Source: SCGC-AAA076-P13 sp963926355 (lineage in GTDB: Bacteria > Pseudomonadota > Gammaproteobacteria > Magnimaribacterales > D2472). Taken from it: a stretch of 29,855 nt of DNA. Both the position numbers and the translations under genes were made by a program. The notes under the pieces are model-generated. The model ran no database searches. It saw only the letters and a program-made list of their open reading frames with translations, and had not been told where the DNA came from. Positions within the stretch are counted from its first letter, which is position 1. The number at the start of each line of letters is the position of its first letter. This document shows, one piece after another, positions 8,042-15,507 of this stretch. Where the stretch lies: NCBI GenBank assembly GCA_963926355.1, contig CAWUWW010000008.1, positions 1 to 29,855 of the forward strand, in the 5' to 3' direction.

Positions 8042-8847
8042 TCTAATAGATCAGGTTCTTTTTTAACGATCATATCAAATGCTGGTTGATAGCTTGCCCA
8101 TGCTGCAACATCATTGGCAATATAGCCTCTGGTCTTTACAGCTGTGTCATGAGGAATAATAATGGGTTTACCCGCAGCCTCTGCCATTAATTGAGCCTGA
8201 CAACATCTCTCCATAGACATATAAAACCATAGAGCAATATCAACCGAAGGACCTGTTGTTAATATTCCATGATTCTGAAGAATAATAACTTTCTTATCGC
8301 CTAGTGACTTAGCTATCTCATCTCCCTCGTTAACCTCTTCAACAACACCAGAAAAATCTTTATACATACCCTGGGTTTCATAAAATGCGCAAGCATCTTG
8401 AGATATTGGGTCAAGCAGTTTACCTAATGTAGAAAAAGTTCTGCCATATATTGAATGAGAATGAGCGGCAGCATTAATATCAGGTCTTGCCGCATGAAGT
8501 CTGGAATGAATAGCAAAAGCAGCTACATTCACATCCTTATTACCTTGAACAACTTTTCCATCATGGTTAACTAGAATTAAATCAGATACTGAAATTTGTG
8601 AAAAATGCACTCCCAAAGGATTTACCCAAAAATGATCAGAAAATTCTGGATCTCTTAAAGTAATATGGCCAGCAACTCCTTCATTGAATCCAAAATGAGC
8701 AAACATTCTAAAGCCTGCAGCTAATTTTTCTAATTGATTTCTTCTTAGCTCTGCAACATTTGCAAACTCAGTCATTTCAAGGCCCTTGCCTTTTAAAGGA
8801 AGTCTGCCATCAGATATATCAATTTTTATTGGTGTAACATTTGTCAT
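8038..8847 (-). CDS. Class II aldolase/adducin family protein
   Basis: 269-aa member of the class II aldolase/adducin N-terminal domain family (AraD/FucA fold). The zinc-site histidines appear as AAHSHSIYG (His129, His131) and ILQNHGIL (His193). The rest of the fold is recognisable: GVAGHITLRDP (57-67), WVNPLGVHFSQIS and the C-terminal helix WFYMSMERCCQAQLM. The long N-terminus (about 30 residues before the domain) and the GVAGHIT motif resemble the large group annotated only as 'class II aldolase/adducin family', common in marine gammaproteobacteria, rather than AraD or FucA proper. A strong GAGGGGA ribosome binding site precedes the ATG at 8847. It is divergent from the fumarase gene. Reaction unknown; it may be an aldolase, epimerase or decarboxylase. 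Confidence 0.87.
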   Translation of the reverse strand: MTNVTPIKIDISDGRLPLKGKGLEMTEFANVAELRRNQLEKLAAGFRMFAHFGFNEGVAGHITLRDPEFSDHFWVNPLGVHFSQISVSDLILVNHDGKVVQGNKDVNVAAFAIHSRLHAARPDINAAAHSHSIYGRTFSTLGKLLDPISQDACAFYETQGMYKDFSGVVEEVNEGDEIAKSLGDKKVIILQNHGILTTGPSVDIALWFYMSMERCCQAQLMAEAAGKPIIIPHDTAVKTRGYIANDVAAWASYQPAFDMIVKKEPDLLD

Positions 8848-8919
8848 TTATTTATCCCCTCGTTATCTTTAATGATAAAATACCATATCTAAATTATATT
8901 ACACAAAAAGAGGATTATT

Positions 8920-10311
8920 ATGAAATTTAGAATTGAAAAAGATAGTTTAGGTGAGGTCAAAGTTCCTCAAAATGCTTTATGGGGAGCCCAAACTCAAAGA
9001 GCGTTAGATAATTTTACAATTAGTGGAATTATGTTTGCTTTCCCTTTTGGAAGATCCTTTATTGAAGCCTTGGGAATTATCAAGTATTCAGCAGCAGCTT
9101 CAAACCAAAAATTGAAACTATTAGATTCAAAGAAATCTACTGCTATAAAGTCAGCAGCAAAAGAGGTTATCAAAGGTGATTATGATGATTCATTTCCCTT
9201 GGACATTTTCCAGACAGGGTCGGGGACAAGTACAAACATGAATGCTAATGAGGTTATTGCTAACCTTGCTTCAAAACAGTCTAAGTTAAAAATTAATGCA
9301 AATGATGATGTGAACATGAGCCAAAGCTCTAATGATGTTATACCAACTGCTATTTGTGTAAGCGCTTTGATAGACATGCATAGGTTACTCTTACCTAATC
9401 TAGATCTTTTAATAGACACCATTACAAAGAAAATGGCTAGTACTAAAGGAAATATTAAGACGGGTAGAACGCATCTAATGGACGCAATGCCAATAGATTT
9501 TTCACAGGAATTATCTGGCTGGAAAGCTCAGCTAGAGTCAGTTAAAAAATCCTTAACTCTTTCTACCAATAGAATGAATGAACTTCCTCAAGGAGGAACA
9601 GCTATTGGAACAGGAATAAATAGCCACAAAGATTTTTCAAAAAACTTTTGTATAGAAGTAAATAAACTTACAAAATTTAAAACAAAACCAGCTAAGAATT
9701 TTTTTCAAGGATTAAGCTCTGTAGATAATGCTGTAGAACTCTCATCTGCTCTAAAAAACCTTAGTATTATTCTTACAAAAATATGTAACGATTTAAGATG
9801 GATGAATAGCGGCCCTTTAACTGGCTTAGGTGAAATAGAGCTAGAAGCACTTCAGCCTGGCAGCAGTATAATGCCTGGAAAAGTTAATCCTGTTATTCCT
9901 GAGGCTGTAGCTATGGCCTGTGCTGATGTTATGGGGAATGACGTAACTATAAGTATTGCTGGGCAAAGTGGAAATTTTCAATTAAATGTCATGCTTCCTG
10001 TTGTTGCATATAACCTATTAAAAAGTATTAACTTGTTGGGAAACTCAATGCCTTTACTTGCTAACAAGGCTATAAAAACATACAAAATAAATACAGCTAA
10101 TATAGAAGAGTCTTTATCTAAGAATCCTATTTTGGTTACAGCCTTAAATAGATTGATTGGCTATAGCAAAGCTGCAGAGATAGCTAAAAAAGCTTATAAA
10201 GATAATAAACCTATTATTGATGTGGCTCATGAGGAAACAGGCATTAGTAAACTTGAACTTAAAAAACTTCTTGATCCCTCTAAGTTAACTAAAGGCGGAA
10301 TTGGTGGTTAA
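8920..10311 (+). CDS. fumC: Class II fumarate hydratase-like enzyme (FumC type)
   Basis: 463-aa fumarase/aspartase superfamily enzyme; best read as class II fumarase, interconverting fumarate and malate in the TCA cycle. Conserved blocks: TGSGTSTNMNANEV (99-112), DDVNMSQSSND (129-139), GRTHLMDAMP with catalytic His185, GTAIGTG (226-232), and the mobile loop GSSIMPGKVNP with catalytic serine about 316. The C-terminus (LVTALNRLIGYSKAAEIAKKA) is FumC-like. The pattern NMSQSSND and PGKVNPVIPEAV resembles the actinobacterial-type class II fumarase more than E. coli FumC. Oddity: the secondary B-site His-Pro of FumC (HPNDD) is replaced by Asn-Ala (126-127). Start has an AGAGGA ribosome binding site. 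Its end overlaps the next gene. An aspartase-like activity is an alternative, less likely. Confidence 0.85.
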   Translation: MKFRIEKDSLGEVKVPQNALWGAQTQRALDNFTISGIMFAFPFGRSFIEALGIIKYSAAASNQKLKLLDSKKSTAIKSAAKEVIKGDYDDSFPLDIFQTGSGTSTNMNANEVIANLASKQSKLKINANDDVNMSQSSNDVIPTAICVSALIDMHRLLLPNLDLLIDTITKKMASTKGNIKTGRTHLMDAMPIDFSQELSGWKAQLESVKKSLTLSTNRMNELPQGGTAIGTGINSHKDFSKNFCIEVNKLTKFKTKPAKNFFQGLSSVDNAVELSSALKNLSIILTKICNDLRWMNSGPLTGLGEIELEALQPGSSIMPGKVNPVIPEAVAMACADVMGNDVTISIAGQSGNFQLNVMLPVVAYNLLKSINLLGNSMPLLANKAIKTYKINTANIEESLSKNPILVTALNRLIGYSKAAEIAKKAYKDNKPIIDVAHEETGISKLELKKLLDPSKLTKGGIGG

Positions 10312-10645
10312 TTTATCCGATCAATCCTGTGAGGCATGTAGGATAGATGCACCGAGGCTATCTGAAGAAGAAATTCATGTGCATTTGGGTGAGGTAAATG
10401 ATTGGACTCTTACTAAAGACTCTACGCCTAAAATCGTAAAGGTTTTTAATTTTAAGGATTACCAAGGCGCTATCAACTTTACCAACCAGTTAGCAGACAT
10501 AGCCAATGAAGAAGACCATCACCCTCAGATAATACTTGAATGGGGAAAGGTTACGGTTCTTTGGTGGTCTCATAAAATACAAGGCTTACATAAGAATGAT
10601 TTCATATGTGCCTCAAAGACAGATAGTTTATATACAGACAATTGA
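10304..10645 (+). CDS. phhB: Pterin-4a-carbinolamine dehydratase
   Basis: 113-aa PCD/DCoH-family enzyme that dehydrates 4a-hydroxytetrahydrobiopterin formed by aromatic amino acid hydroxylases, or supports pterin cofactor homeostasis. Core signature EDHHP (about 70-74) plus EWGKVTVLWWSHKIQGLHKNDF is complete. There is no ATG; the frame can begin at TTG 10301 or GTG 10304. GTG is preferred because a GGCGGA ribosome binding site lies 4 bp before it and the resulting N-terminus (MVNLSDQSCEACRIDAP) matches gammaproteobacterial PhhB in length. It overlaps the fumarase end by 8 bp and the queC start by 4 bp. No phenylalanine hydroxylase gene is in the window, so a role with the adjacent deazaguanine genes or folate/pterin pool is possible but unproven. 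Confidence 0.9.
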   Translation: MVNLSDQSCEACRIDAPRLSEEEIHVHLGEVNDWTLTKDSTPKIVKVFNFKDYQGAINFTNQLADIANEEDHHPQIILEWGKVTVLWWSHKIQGLHKNDFICASKTDSLYTDN

Positions 10646-11298
10646 AAAAAATAACCCTTATATACTCTGGAGGCTCAGATTCCTTCACTCTACTGCATCA
10701 TGCCTTGAATCAAGCCTTTGAGGTTGATTGTATTTCTTTTAGTTACGGACAAAAACATATTAAAGAGCTTGAATTCGCAAAGAAAAATTGCAAAGAACTT
10801 AATTTAAAGCATACCCTTATTGATATAGGCGATCCTTTAAGTATCTTTGGTTCAACCTCTCTAGTTGATGTGGATAATAAAATTCCTCATGGCAGTTATA
10901 AGGAAGAGTCTATGAAATCAACCATAGTTCCTAATAGAAATATGATATTTATTTCCTATGCAATTGCATATTCTATTGCTAATGATATTAGCGAAGTTTG
11001 GTATGGGGCTCATGCCGGAGATCATTTTATTTACCCAGATTGTAGGCCTGAGTTTCTTAATTCAATGAATCAAGCAGCCGGGCTCTGTGATCCTTCAAAG
11101 GTTAGCGTAATGGCTCCATTTATTAATCTTAATAAAGGAGAGATATTCAAACTAGGATTAGGGCTCAAGCTAGACTACTCCCAGACTTGGACTTGTTATG
11201 AAGGTTTAGAAAAACCATGTGGTAAGTGCGGATCTTGTGTAGAAAGATTGGAAGCTTTTACTGATAATAAATCTACTGATCCTTTAACTTATTCTTAA
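10642..11298 (+). CDS. queC: 7-cyano-7-deazaguanine synthase
   Basis: 218-aa ATP-dependent enzyme converting 7-carboxy-7-deazaguanine to preQ0 in queuosine biosynthesis. The PP-loop SGGSDS (9-14) binds ATP, NRNMIFISYAIAYS (98-111) is conserved, and four cysteines (185, 193, 196, 199; the last three as CGKCGSC) form the zinc site. Start is TTG at 10642, overlapping the previous stop (TGA at 10643-10645), and gives MKKITLIYSGG with correct spacing to the PP-loop; no ATG alternative lies upstream. The PP-loop has Ser where Leu is usual (SGGLDS). Its stop overlaps the queE start. QueD and QueF partners are not in the window. Confidence 0.95.
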   Translation: MKKITLIYSGGSDSFTLLHHALNQAFEVDCISFSYGQKHIKELEFAKKNCKELNLKHTLIDIGDPLSIFGSTSLVDVDNKIPHGSYKEESMKSTIVPNRNMIFISYAIAYSIANDISEVWYGAHAGDHFIYPDCRPEFLNSMNQAAGLCDPSKVSVMAPFINLNKGEIFKLGLGLKLDYSQTWTCYEGLEKPCGKCGSCVERLEAFTDNKSTDPLTYS

Positions 11299-11921
11299 TG
11301 TACTCGATTAAAGAGATATACAAAACTATCCAAGGAGAGGGAGCTCAAAGTGGAAGAGCTGCAGTTTTTGTAAGGTTTTCTGGGTGTAATTTATGGACAG
11401 GAAGAGAGAAGCATAGAAGCTCTGCTATATGCCAATTCTGTGATACAGACTTTGTGGGTACTGATGGTATTAATGGAGGAAAATATTCTGCTGAGTCATT
11501 GGTAAAAAAAATAAATGAGGTTTGGTCTTCAAAAGAAAATGGATATATTGTTTTTACCGGAGGAGAGCCTATGCTCCAACTGGATAAAAAATTAATTACA
11601 GAATGTAAAAATAATGATTTTGAAACAGCGATAGAAACCAACGGCACCCTAGAAATTAATTTTGACATAGACTGGGTATGCGTTTCGCCAAAGGCTGGTA
11701 GCGACCTCGTGGTTAAGCATGGAGATGAATTAAAAGTTGTTTATCCCCAGAATGAATTTAATTTAGATGTGTTTAAAACAATGCAATTTACTCATTTTTA
11801 CCTTCAACCTATGGATTCTATAGATAAAGATAAAAATACCACCAATGCTATTAACTACTGCTTAAAAGACCCTGTTTGGAAGCTAAGTATTCAGCAGCAT
11901 AAATTACTAGGAATCGACTAG
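11298..11921 (+). CDS. queE: 7-carboxy-7-deazaguanine synthase
   Basis: 207-aa radical SAM enzyme that rearranges 6-carboxy-5,6,7,8-tetrahydropterin to 7-carboxy-7-deazaguanine, the step just before QueC. N-terminus IKEIYKTIQGEGAQSGR (4-20) is diagnostic; the 4Fe-4S ligands are Cys30, Cys45 and Cys48, i.e. the expanded C-x14-C-x2-C form usual in proteobacterial QueE rather than CxxxCxxC. The SAM-binding VFTGGEPMLQ (about 85-94) and ETNGTL follow, then SPKAGSD. Start ATG overlaps the queC stop (TAATG), giving translational coupling in a four-gene overlapping run with fumC, phhB and queC. Confidence 0.95.
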   Translation: MYSIKEIYKTIQGEGAQSGRAAVFVRFSGCNLWTGREKHRSSAICQFCDTDFVGTDGINGGKYSAESLVKKINEVWSSKENGYIVFTGGEPMLQLDKKLITECKNNDFETAIETNGTLEINFDIDWVCVSPKAGSDLVVKHGDELKVVYPQNEFNLDVFKTMQFTHFYLQPMDSIDKDKNTTNAINYCLKDPVWKLSIQQHKLLGID

Positions 11922-11948
11922 GTACTTTTTTTTCTTGTCAGTCTTGGT

Positions 11949-11954
11949 TATAAT
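11949..11954 (+). promoter_or_regulatory. -10-like TATAAT just before guaB
   Basis: A perfect TATAAT ends 5 bp before the guaB ATG. If used as a -10 box, transcription would begin at or within a base or two of the start codon, giving a leaderless mRNA. No Shine-Dalgarno sequence is visible before this ATG, which agrees. No convincing -35 was found at 16-18 bp (only a T-run). Confidence 0.35.
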
Positions 11955-11959
11955 CTCTC

Positions 11960-13426
11960 ATGGAAAAAGTAAAATTATTAAAAGCATTAACATTTGACGA
12001 CGTACTTCTTTTGCCGAGGTACAGTGACTTCATACCTAGTGAAGCATCAACACAAACTCAATTAACAAAAAATATCTCTATTAAGATACCTCTTATATCT
12101 GCAGCTATGGATACTGTTACAGAATCTAGAATGGCAATTGCTCTAGCAGAGGCTGGAGGAATAGGAATAATTCATAAAAATAATTCTATTGAAGAGCAAG
12201 CAGCTCAAGTAAAAGCTGTTAAAAAACATGAAAGTGGCGTGGTTAGAGATCCAACAACAATAAGATCCACTAAATCTATTGCTGAGCTTAAACAGCTTAC
12301 TGATGAGCTAAATATTTCAGGAATGCCCGTTGTAGATAATGGAGTATTAAAGGGAATTGTAACCAGTAGAGATTTTAGGTATGCAGACGATATGGCGGGA
12401 CCTGTTTCATCGATTATGACCCCTTTAGAAAAGCTTATAACCGTTCCTGAAGGAACCTCACAAGAGGAAGTAAAAAAATTAATGTACGAAAATAGAATTG
12501 AAAAGATTCTCGTACTTGATGAAAGTAAATCTTTAAGTGGGCTAGTTACCATGAAAGACATAGAGAAATCAGCTGAACATCCGAATGCTACAAAAGATTC
12601 TTCTGGAAGGTTAAGGGTTGGGGCTGCCTTGGGTACAGGATCAGACACTTTAGAAAGAGCAAAGGCTTTAGAAGAGGTTGGGGTTGATTTATTTGCAATT
12701 GATAGTGCGCATGGACATTCAAAAAACGTTATTGATGTTATCAAACTAGTCAAAAAGGAGTTTCCTAATATTGATGTTATTGGTGGAAATATTGCTACTC
12801 CAGAGGGAGCTATAGCGCTAGCCGAAGCAGGCGCAGATGCTGTTAAAGTTGGAATGGGTCCTGGATCAATATGTACTACAAGAATAATTGCAGGTATTGG
12901 AGTCCCTCAAATTACCGCAATCTTAACTATTAAAGAAGCATTAAAAAATTACAATATAGCTATTATTGCTGACGGCGGAATTAGATTCTCTGGAGATATA
13001 TCAAAAGCTTTAGCTGCCGGAGCTGACACTGTCATGCTCGGTGGTTTATTTGCCGGTACTGAAGAGGCTCCTGGGGAAGTTGAATTATACCAGGGCAGAA
13101 GTTTTAAAACATATAGAGGCATGGGATCAATTGGATCTATGACTGAAAGAAAAGATGCAAATAGGTATTTTCAAGAAGATATTTCTTCAGAAAAATTAGT
13201 TCCAGAAGGTATTGAGGGAAGAGTTCCTTATAAAGGATGGGTAATCAATGTAATTAACCAATTGGCAGGCGGTCTTAGACAGAGCATGGGTTATATTGGA
13301 TGCAGGACTATCGGCGAGATGCAAAAAGACAGCCAATTTATTGAAATTACTAATGCTGGTATGGCAGAAAGTCATGTGCATGATGTGATGATTACTAAAG
13401 AAGCGCCAAATTATCAAAGAAGTTAA
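11960..13426 (+). CDS. guaB: Inosine-5'-monophosphate dehydrogenase
   Basis: 488-aa enzyme oxidising IMP to XMP with NAD+, the committed step of guanine nucleotide synthesis; cytosolic tetramer. The TIM-barrel begins with LTFDDVLLLP (10-19); two CBS modules occupy about 93-205 (regulatory nucleotide-binding); the catalytic loop GPGSICTTR carries Cys305; ADGGIRFSGD and the flap with GMGSIGSM follow. Length equals E. coli GuaB. It lies 13 bp upstream of guaA, the usual guaBA operon. The start has no Shine-Dalgarno but a TATAAT directly before it. Confidence 0.97.
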   Translation: MEKVKLLKALTFDDVLLLPRYSDFIPSEASTQTQLTKNISIKIPLISAAMDTVTESRMAIALAEAGGIGIIHKNNSIEEQAAQVKAVKKHESGVVRDPTTIRSTKSIAELKQLTDELNISGMPVVDNGVLKGIVTSRDFRYADDMAGPVSSIMTPLEKLITVPEGTSQEEVKKLMYENRIEKILVLDESKSLSGLVTMKDIEKSAEHPNATKDSSGRLRVGAALGTGSDTLERAKALEEVGVDLFAIDSAHGHSKNVIDVIKLVKKEFPNIDVIGGNIATPEGAIALAEAGADAVKVGMGPGSICTTRIIAGIGVPQITAILTIKEALKNYNIAIIADGGIRFSGDISKALAAGADTVMLGGLFAGTEEAPGEVELYQGRSFKTYRGMGSIGSMTERKDANRYFQEDISSEKLVPEGIEGRVPYKGWVINVINQLAGGLRQSMGYIGCRTIGEMQKDSQFIEITNAGMAESHVHDVMITKEAPNYQRS

Positions 13427-13439
13427 TTGACATAAAAAA

Positions 13440-15005
13440 GTGACAAATTTATCTATAAATAAAAAAGTAATCGATACAATATTGATATTAGATTTCGGTT
13501 CTCAATACACTCAACTAATAGCCAGAAGGGTTAGAGAAAGTAATGTGTATTCTGAAATATTACCTTGGGATATTAGCGAAGAAAAAATTAGAGCAATAAA
13601 CCCTAAAGGCATTATATTATCCGGAGGCCCTGACTCAGTTACTAATAGCTATACCCCAAGAATCCCTCAAGTCGCATTTGATTTAAATATACCTTTACTG
13701 GGTATTTGTTATGGAATGCAGACATTAGCAGAGCAAATGGGCGGACAGGTAGTATCTGCTGATCAAAAAGAGTTCGGTCATGCTGAGCTTACTCTAAAGA
13801 CAGACTCTATTTTATTTTCAGATTTAAATAAATCTTTAAATGTTTGGATGAGTCACGGCGACCAAGTGCAGGATCTTCCTGACGGCTTTGAGTTAGTTGC
13901 TTCAACGGCCACAGCTCCTGTTGCTGCAATGCAGCATACATCTAAGCCTATATATGCCATTCAATTTCATCCTGAAGTAACGCATACCAAAGACGGAAAA
14001 ATAGTTTTAGATAACTTTCTCTTTAAAATCTGCAAAGCTAACCCTGATTGGAAAATGGATAACTTAATAGCTCAAAGGATTGCTGAGATTAAAGAGCAGG
14101 TTGGAAATAATAAAGTGCTGTTAGGATTATCTGGAGGAGTTGATTCTTCTGTAACAGCTGCATTACTTCACCAGGCTATTGGAAGTAAGCTTGTCTGTGT
14201 TTTTGTAGATAACGGTTTACTTAGAAAGGGTGAAGCAGAAGAGGTGATGGATACTTTTAAAGCAAACATGTCCTTGAATGTTATTAAAGCAGATAGTGAA
14301 GAGGTTTTTCTTAGACACTTGAAAGGGGTTGAAGATCCTGAACAGAAAAGGAAGATTATTGGGCGAACCTTTATAGATGTTTTTGATGCTGAGGCTACAA
14401 AAATTAAAGATGTACATTTCTTAGCTCAAGGGACTATATACCCTGATGTTATTGAGTCCTCTGGCTCAGAATCTAAAGAAGCTAGGGTTATCAAATCTCA
14501 TCATAATGTTGGCGGCTTGCCTGAAGAGATGAAAATGGATTTAGTGGAGCCCCTTAGGGATCTTTTTAAGGATGAGGTTAGAAAGATGGGTGTTGAGCTT
14601 GGTCTATCGGCTGAAATGCTAAATAGACATCCTTTTCCTGGCCCGGGTCTGGGAGTAAGAATATTAGGCGAAATAACTAAAGAAAAAACAACTATTCTTA
14701 AAGAGGCCGACCATATTTTCATACAAGAGCTTATAAAAGCTGATCTATACAATAAAGTAAGCCAAGCATTTGCAGTTCATTTACCTGTTAAGTCTGTTGG
14801 TGTTGTTGGTGATGAGAGACGATATGCAGAAGTTATTGCTCTTAGAGCAGTAGAGACTGTAGATTTCATGACTGCAAGGTGGGCACACTTGCCTTATGAT
14901 TTCTTAGAGCATGTATCAAACAGAATCGTAAATGAAATAGAGGATGTAAGTAGGGTGGTCTACGATATTTCTAGTAAACCACCAGCCACTATTGAGTGGG
15001 AATAG
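13440..15005 (+). CDS. guaA: GMP synthase (glutamine-hydrolysing)
   Basis: 521-aa bifunctional enzyme aminating XMP to GMP. Class I glutamine amidotransferase domain first: ILILDFGSQYTQL (14-26), nucleophile in LGICYGMQ (Cys90), IQFHPEV with the histidine and glutamate of the triad. Then the ATP pyrophosphatase domain with LGLSGGVDSSV, FPGPGLGVRI, and the C-terminal dimerisation region ending PPATIEWE, the classic GuaA terminus. The start is GTG at 13440, giving an N-terminus of the same length as E. coli GuaA; the ribosome binding site is poor, and coupling to guaB is likely. The 3' end of guaA is a known integration site for genomic islands, relevant to the odd sequence just downstream. Confidence 0.97.
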   Translation: MTNLSINKKVIDTILILDFGSQYTQLIARRVRESNVYSEILPWDISEEKIRAINPKGIILSGGPDSVTNSYTPRIPQVAFDLNIPLLGICYGMQTLAEQMGGQVVSADQKEFGHAELTLKTDSILFSDLNKSLNVWMSHGDQVQDLPDGFELVASTATAPVAAMQHTSKPIYAIQFHPEVTHTKDGKIVLDNFLFKICKANPDWKMDNLIAQRIAEIKEQVGNNKVLLGLSGGVDSSVTAALLHQAIGSKLVCVFVDNGLLRKGEAEEVMDTFKANMSLNVIKADSEEVFLRHLKGVEDPEQKRKIIGRTFIDVFDAEATKIKDVHFLAQGTIYPDVIESSGSESKEARVIKSHHNVGGLPEEMKMDLVEPLRDLFKDEVRKMGVELGLSAEMLNRHPFPGPGLGVRILGEITKEKTTILKEADHIFIQELIKADLYNKVSQAFAVHLPVKSVGVVGDERRYAEVIALRAVETVDFMTARWAHLPYDFLEHVSNRIVNEIEDVSRVVYDISSKPPATIEWE

Positions 15006-15018
15006 CCGTGTTCCTAGC

Positions 15019-15041
15019 AAACCCTCATTCTATAAGGGTTT
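15019..15041 (+). terminator. Hairpin after guaA
   Basis: Perfect 7-bp inverted repeat AAACCCT / AGGGTTT with a 9-nt loop, 14 bp past the guaA stop. It is not followed by a T-run, so it may be a weak terminator or an RNA 3'-end processing/stability element. Confidence 0.5.
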
Positions 15042-15053
15042 AGTCTCAAAAAA

Positions 15054-15077
15054 CAGTTACAAACTGTGTTACAAACT
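15054..15077 (+). repeat. Left pair of GTTACAAACT boxes
   Basis: TTACAAACT occurs twice 12 bp apart (15057-15065 and 15069-15077), each preceded by G, so one face of the helix. The first copy is inside a perfect inverted repeat, CAGTT-ACA-AACTG (15054-15066). Similar boxes recur at 15416-15439, and one inverted copy (GTTTGTAACT) at 15338-15347. Likely a protein-binding array; the protein is unknown. Confidence 0.6.
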
Positions 15078-15123
15078 AAATCGACTATTGCGATTCATTA
15101 GTAGTCAATAAAAAGAGAGTTTT

Positions 15124-15300
15124 ATGAAAGAAGCTATAGATGAAGTAAAAAATGAAGTTAAAGCTAAATTATTACTTTGGAAAAATATTAAAAACAGAAA
15201 AGTAAAAGTTATTTTTATATTTCTATTTTTAGGGTTAGTAGGATTAAAGGTTTTCACAACAGTTTTAACATTTGATTGGTTAGCAAGGTTACTTAGTTGA
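15124..15300 (+). CDS. 58-aa predicted single-pass membrane miniprotein
   Basis: ATG at 15124 with an AGAGAG ribosome binding site 5 bp upstream opens a 58-codon frame ending TGA at 15298-15300. The N-terminal 26 residues are charged and amphipathic (MKEAIDEVKNEVKAKLLLW then basic KNRKVK), followed by a hydrophobic helix (about 29-49, IFIFLFLGLVGLKVF and on) and a short tail. This positive-inside pattern suggests a small inner-membrane protein with a cytoplasmic N-terminus. I do not recognise a family. It lies between two clusters of GTTACAAA boxes and upstream of a strong terminator (15448-15479). Its clear ribosome site and protein-like composition make it more credible than a chance frame. 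Confidence 0.55.
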   Translation: MKEAIDEVKNEVKAKLLLWKNIKNRKVKVIFIFLFLGLVGLKVFTTVLTFDWLARLLS

Positions 15301-15361
15301 GGAGGATGGGTGTGCTGTTAAGTATTAAGGCTACAATGTTTGTAACTCAGCATCTGCTAAA

Positions 15362-15505
15362 ATGCTTATATTACAAGGGTTTTTAGAAGTTATGAAAGTA
15401 AGAAAAATAGGCAAGAGTTACAAAGTAGTTACAAACTACAGAATGCCCCTTGTAAACTATTGTTCTTACAAGGTTTTTTCTAACCCTACTAACGAGTGGG
15501 AGTAA
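15362..15505 (+). CDS. Possible 47-aa ORF ending in a GuaA-like EWE tail
   Basis: ATG at 15362 opens a 47-codon frame that crosses the right-hand GTTACAAA boxes and the terminator hairpin and ends NPTNEWE-stop, where GuaA ends ATIEWE-stop. The shared DNA is GAGTGGGA plus a stop context (10 of 12 bases match between 14994-15005 and 15494-15505). No clear ribosome binding site precedes it and it contains a terminator, so it is unlikely to be a normal gene. It may be a relic of a duplicated guaA 3' end or chance: the GGGAG also acts as the ribosome site of the methyltransferase gene. Confidence 0.2.
   Translation: MLILQGFLEVMKVRKIGKSYKVVTNYRMPLVNYCSYKVFSNPTNEWE
15416..15439 (+). repeat. Right pair of GTTACAAA boxes
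   Basis: TTACAAAGT (15418-15426) and TTACAAACT (15429-15437) are 11 bp apart. The second is inside a perfect inverted repeat, GTAGTT-ACA-AACTAC (15425-15439), echoing the CAGTT-ACA-AACTG palindrome on the left side of the small membrane gene. Confidence 0.6.
15448..15479 (+). terminator. Rho-independent terminator
   Basis: Perfect 8-bp stem CCTTGTAA (15448-15455) / TTACAAGG (15466-15473), 10-nt loop, followed directly by six T. It probably ends a transcript carrying the 58-aa membrane ORF, just before the methyltransferase gene. A related string TTACAAGGGTTTTT occurs upstream at 15371 without the left arm. Confidence 0.75.
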
Positions 15506-15507
15506 GT

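Noticed and set aside
12205..12753. 182-codon open frame on the minus strand opposite guaB
   Set aside because: It lies wholly inside guaB, has no ribosome site and no family features; it is a shadow of the guaB codon bias.
13440..15005. Intact genomic island inserted in guaA
   Set aside because: No integrase, and the interval between the repeats is only about 500 bp; at most a scar.
15054..15439. GTTACAAA boxes as a CRISPR array
   Set aside because: Repeats are too short, spacing irregular, with a coding frame between them and no cas genes.
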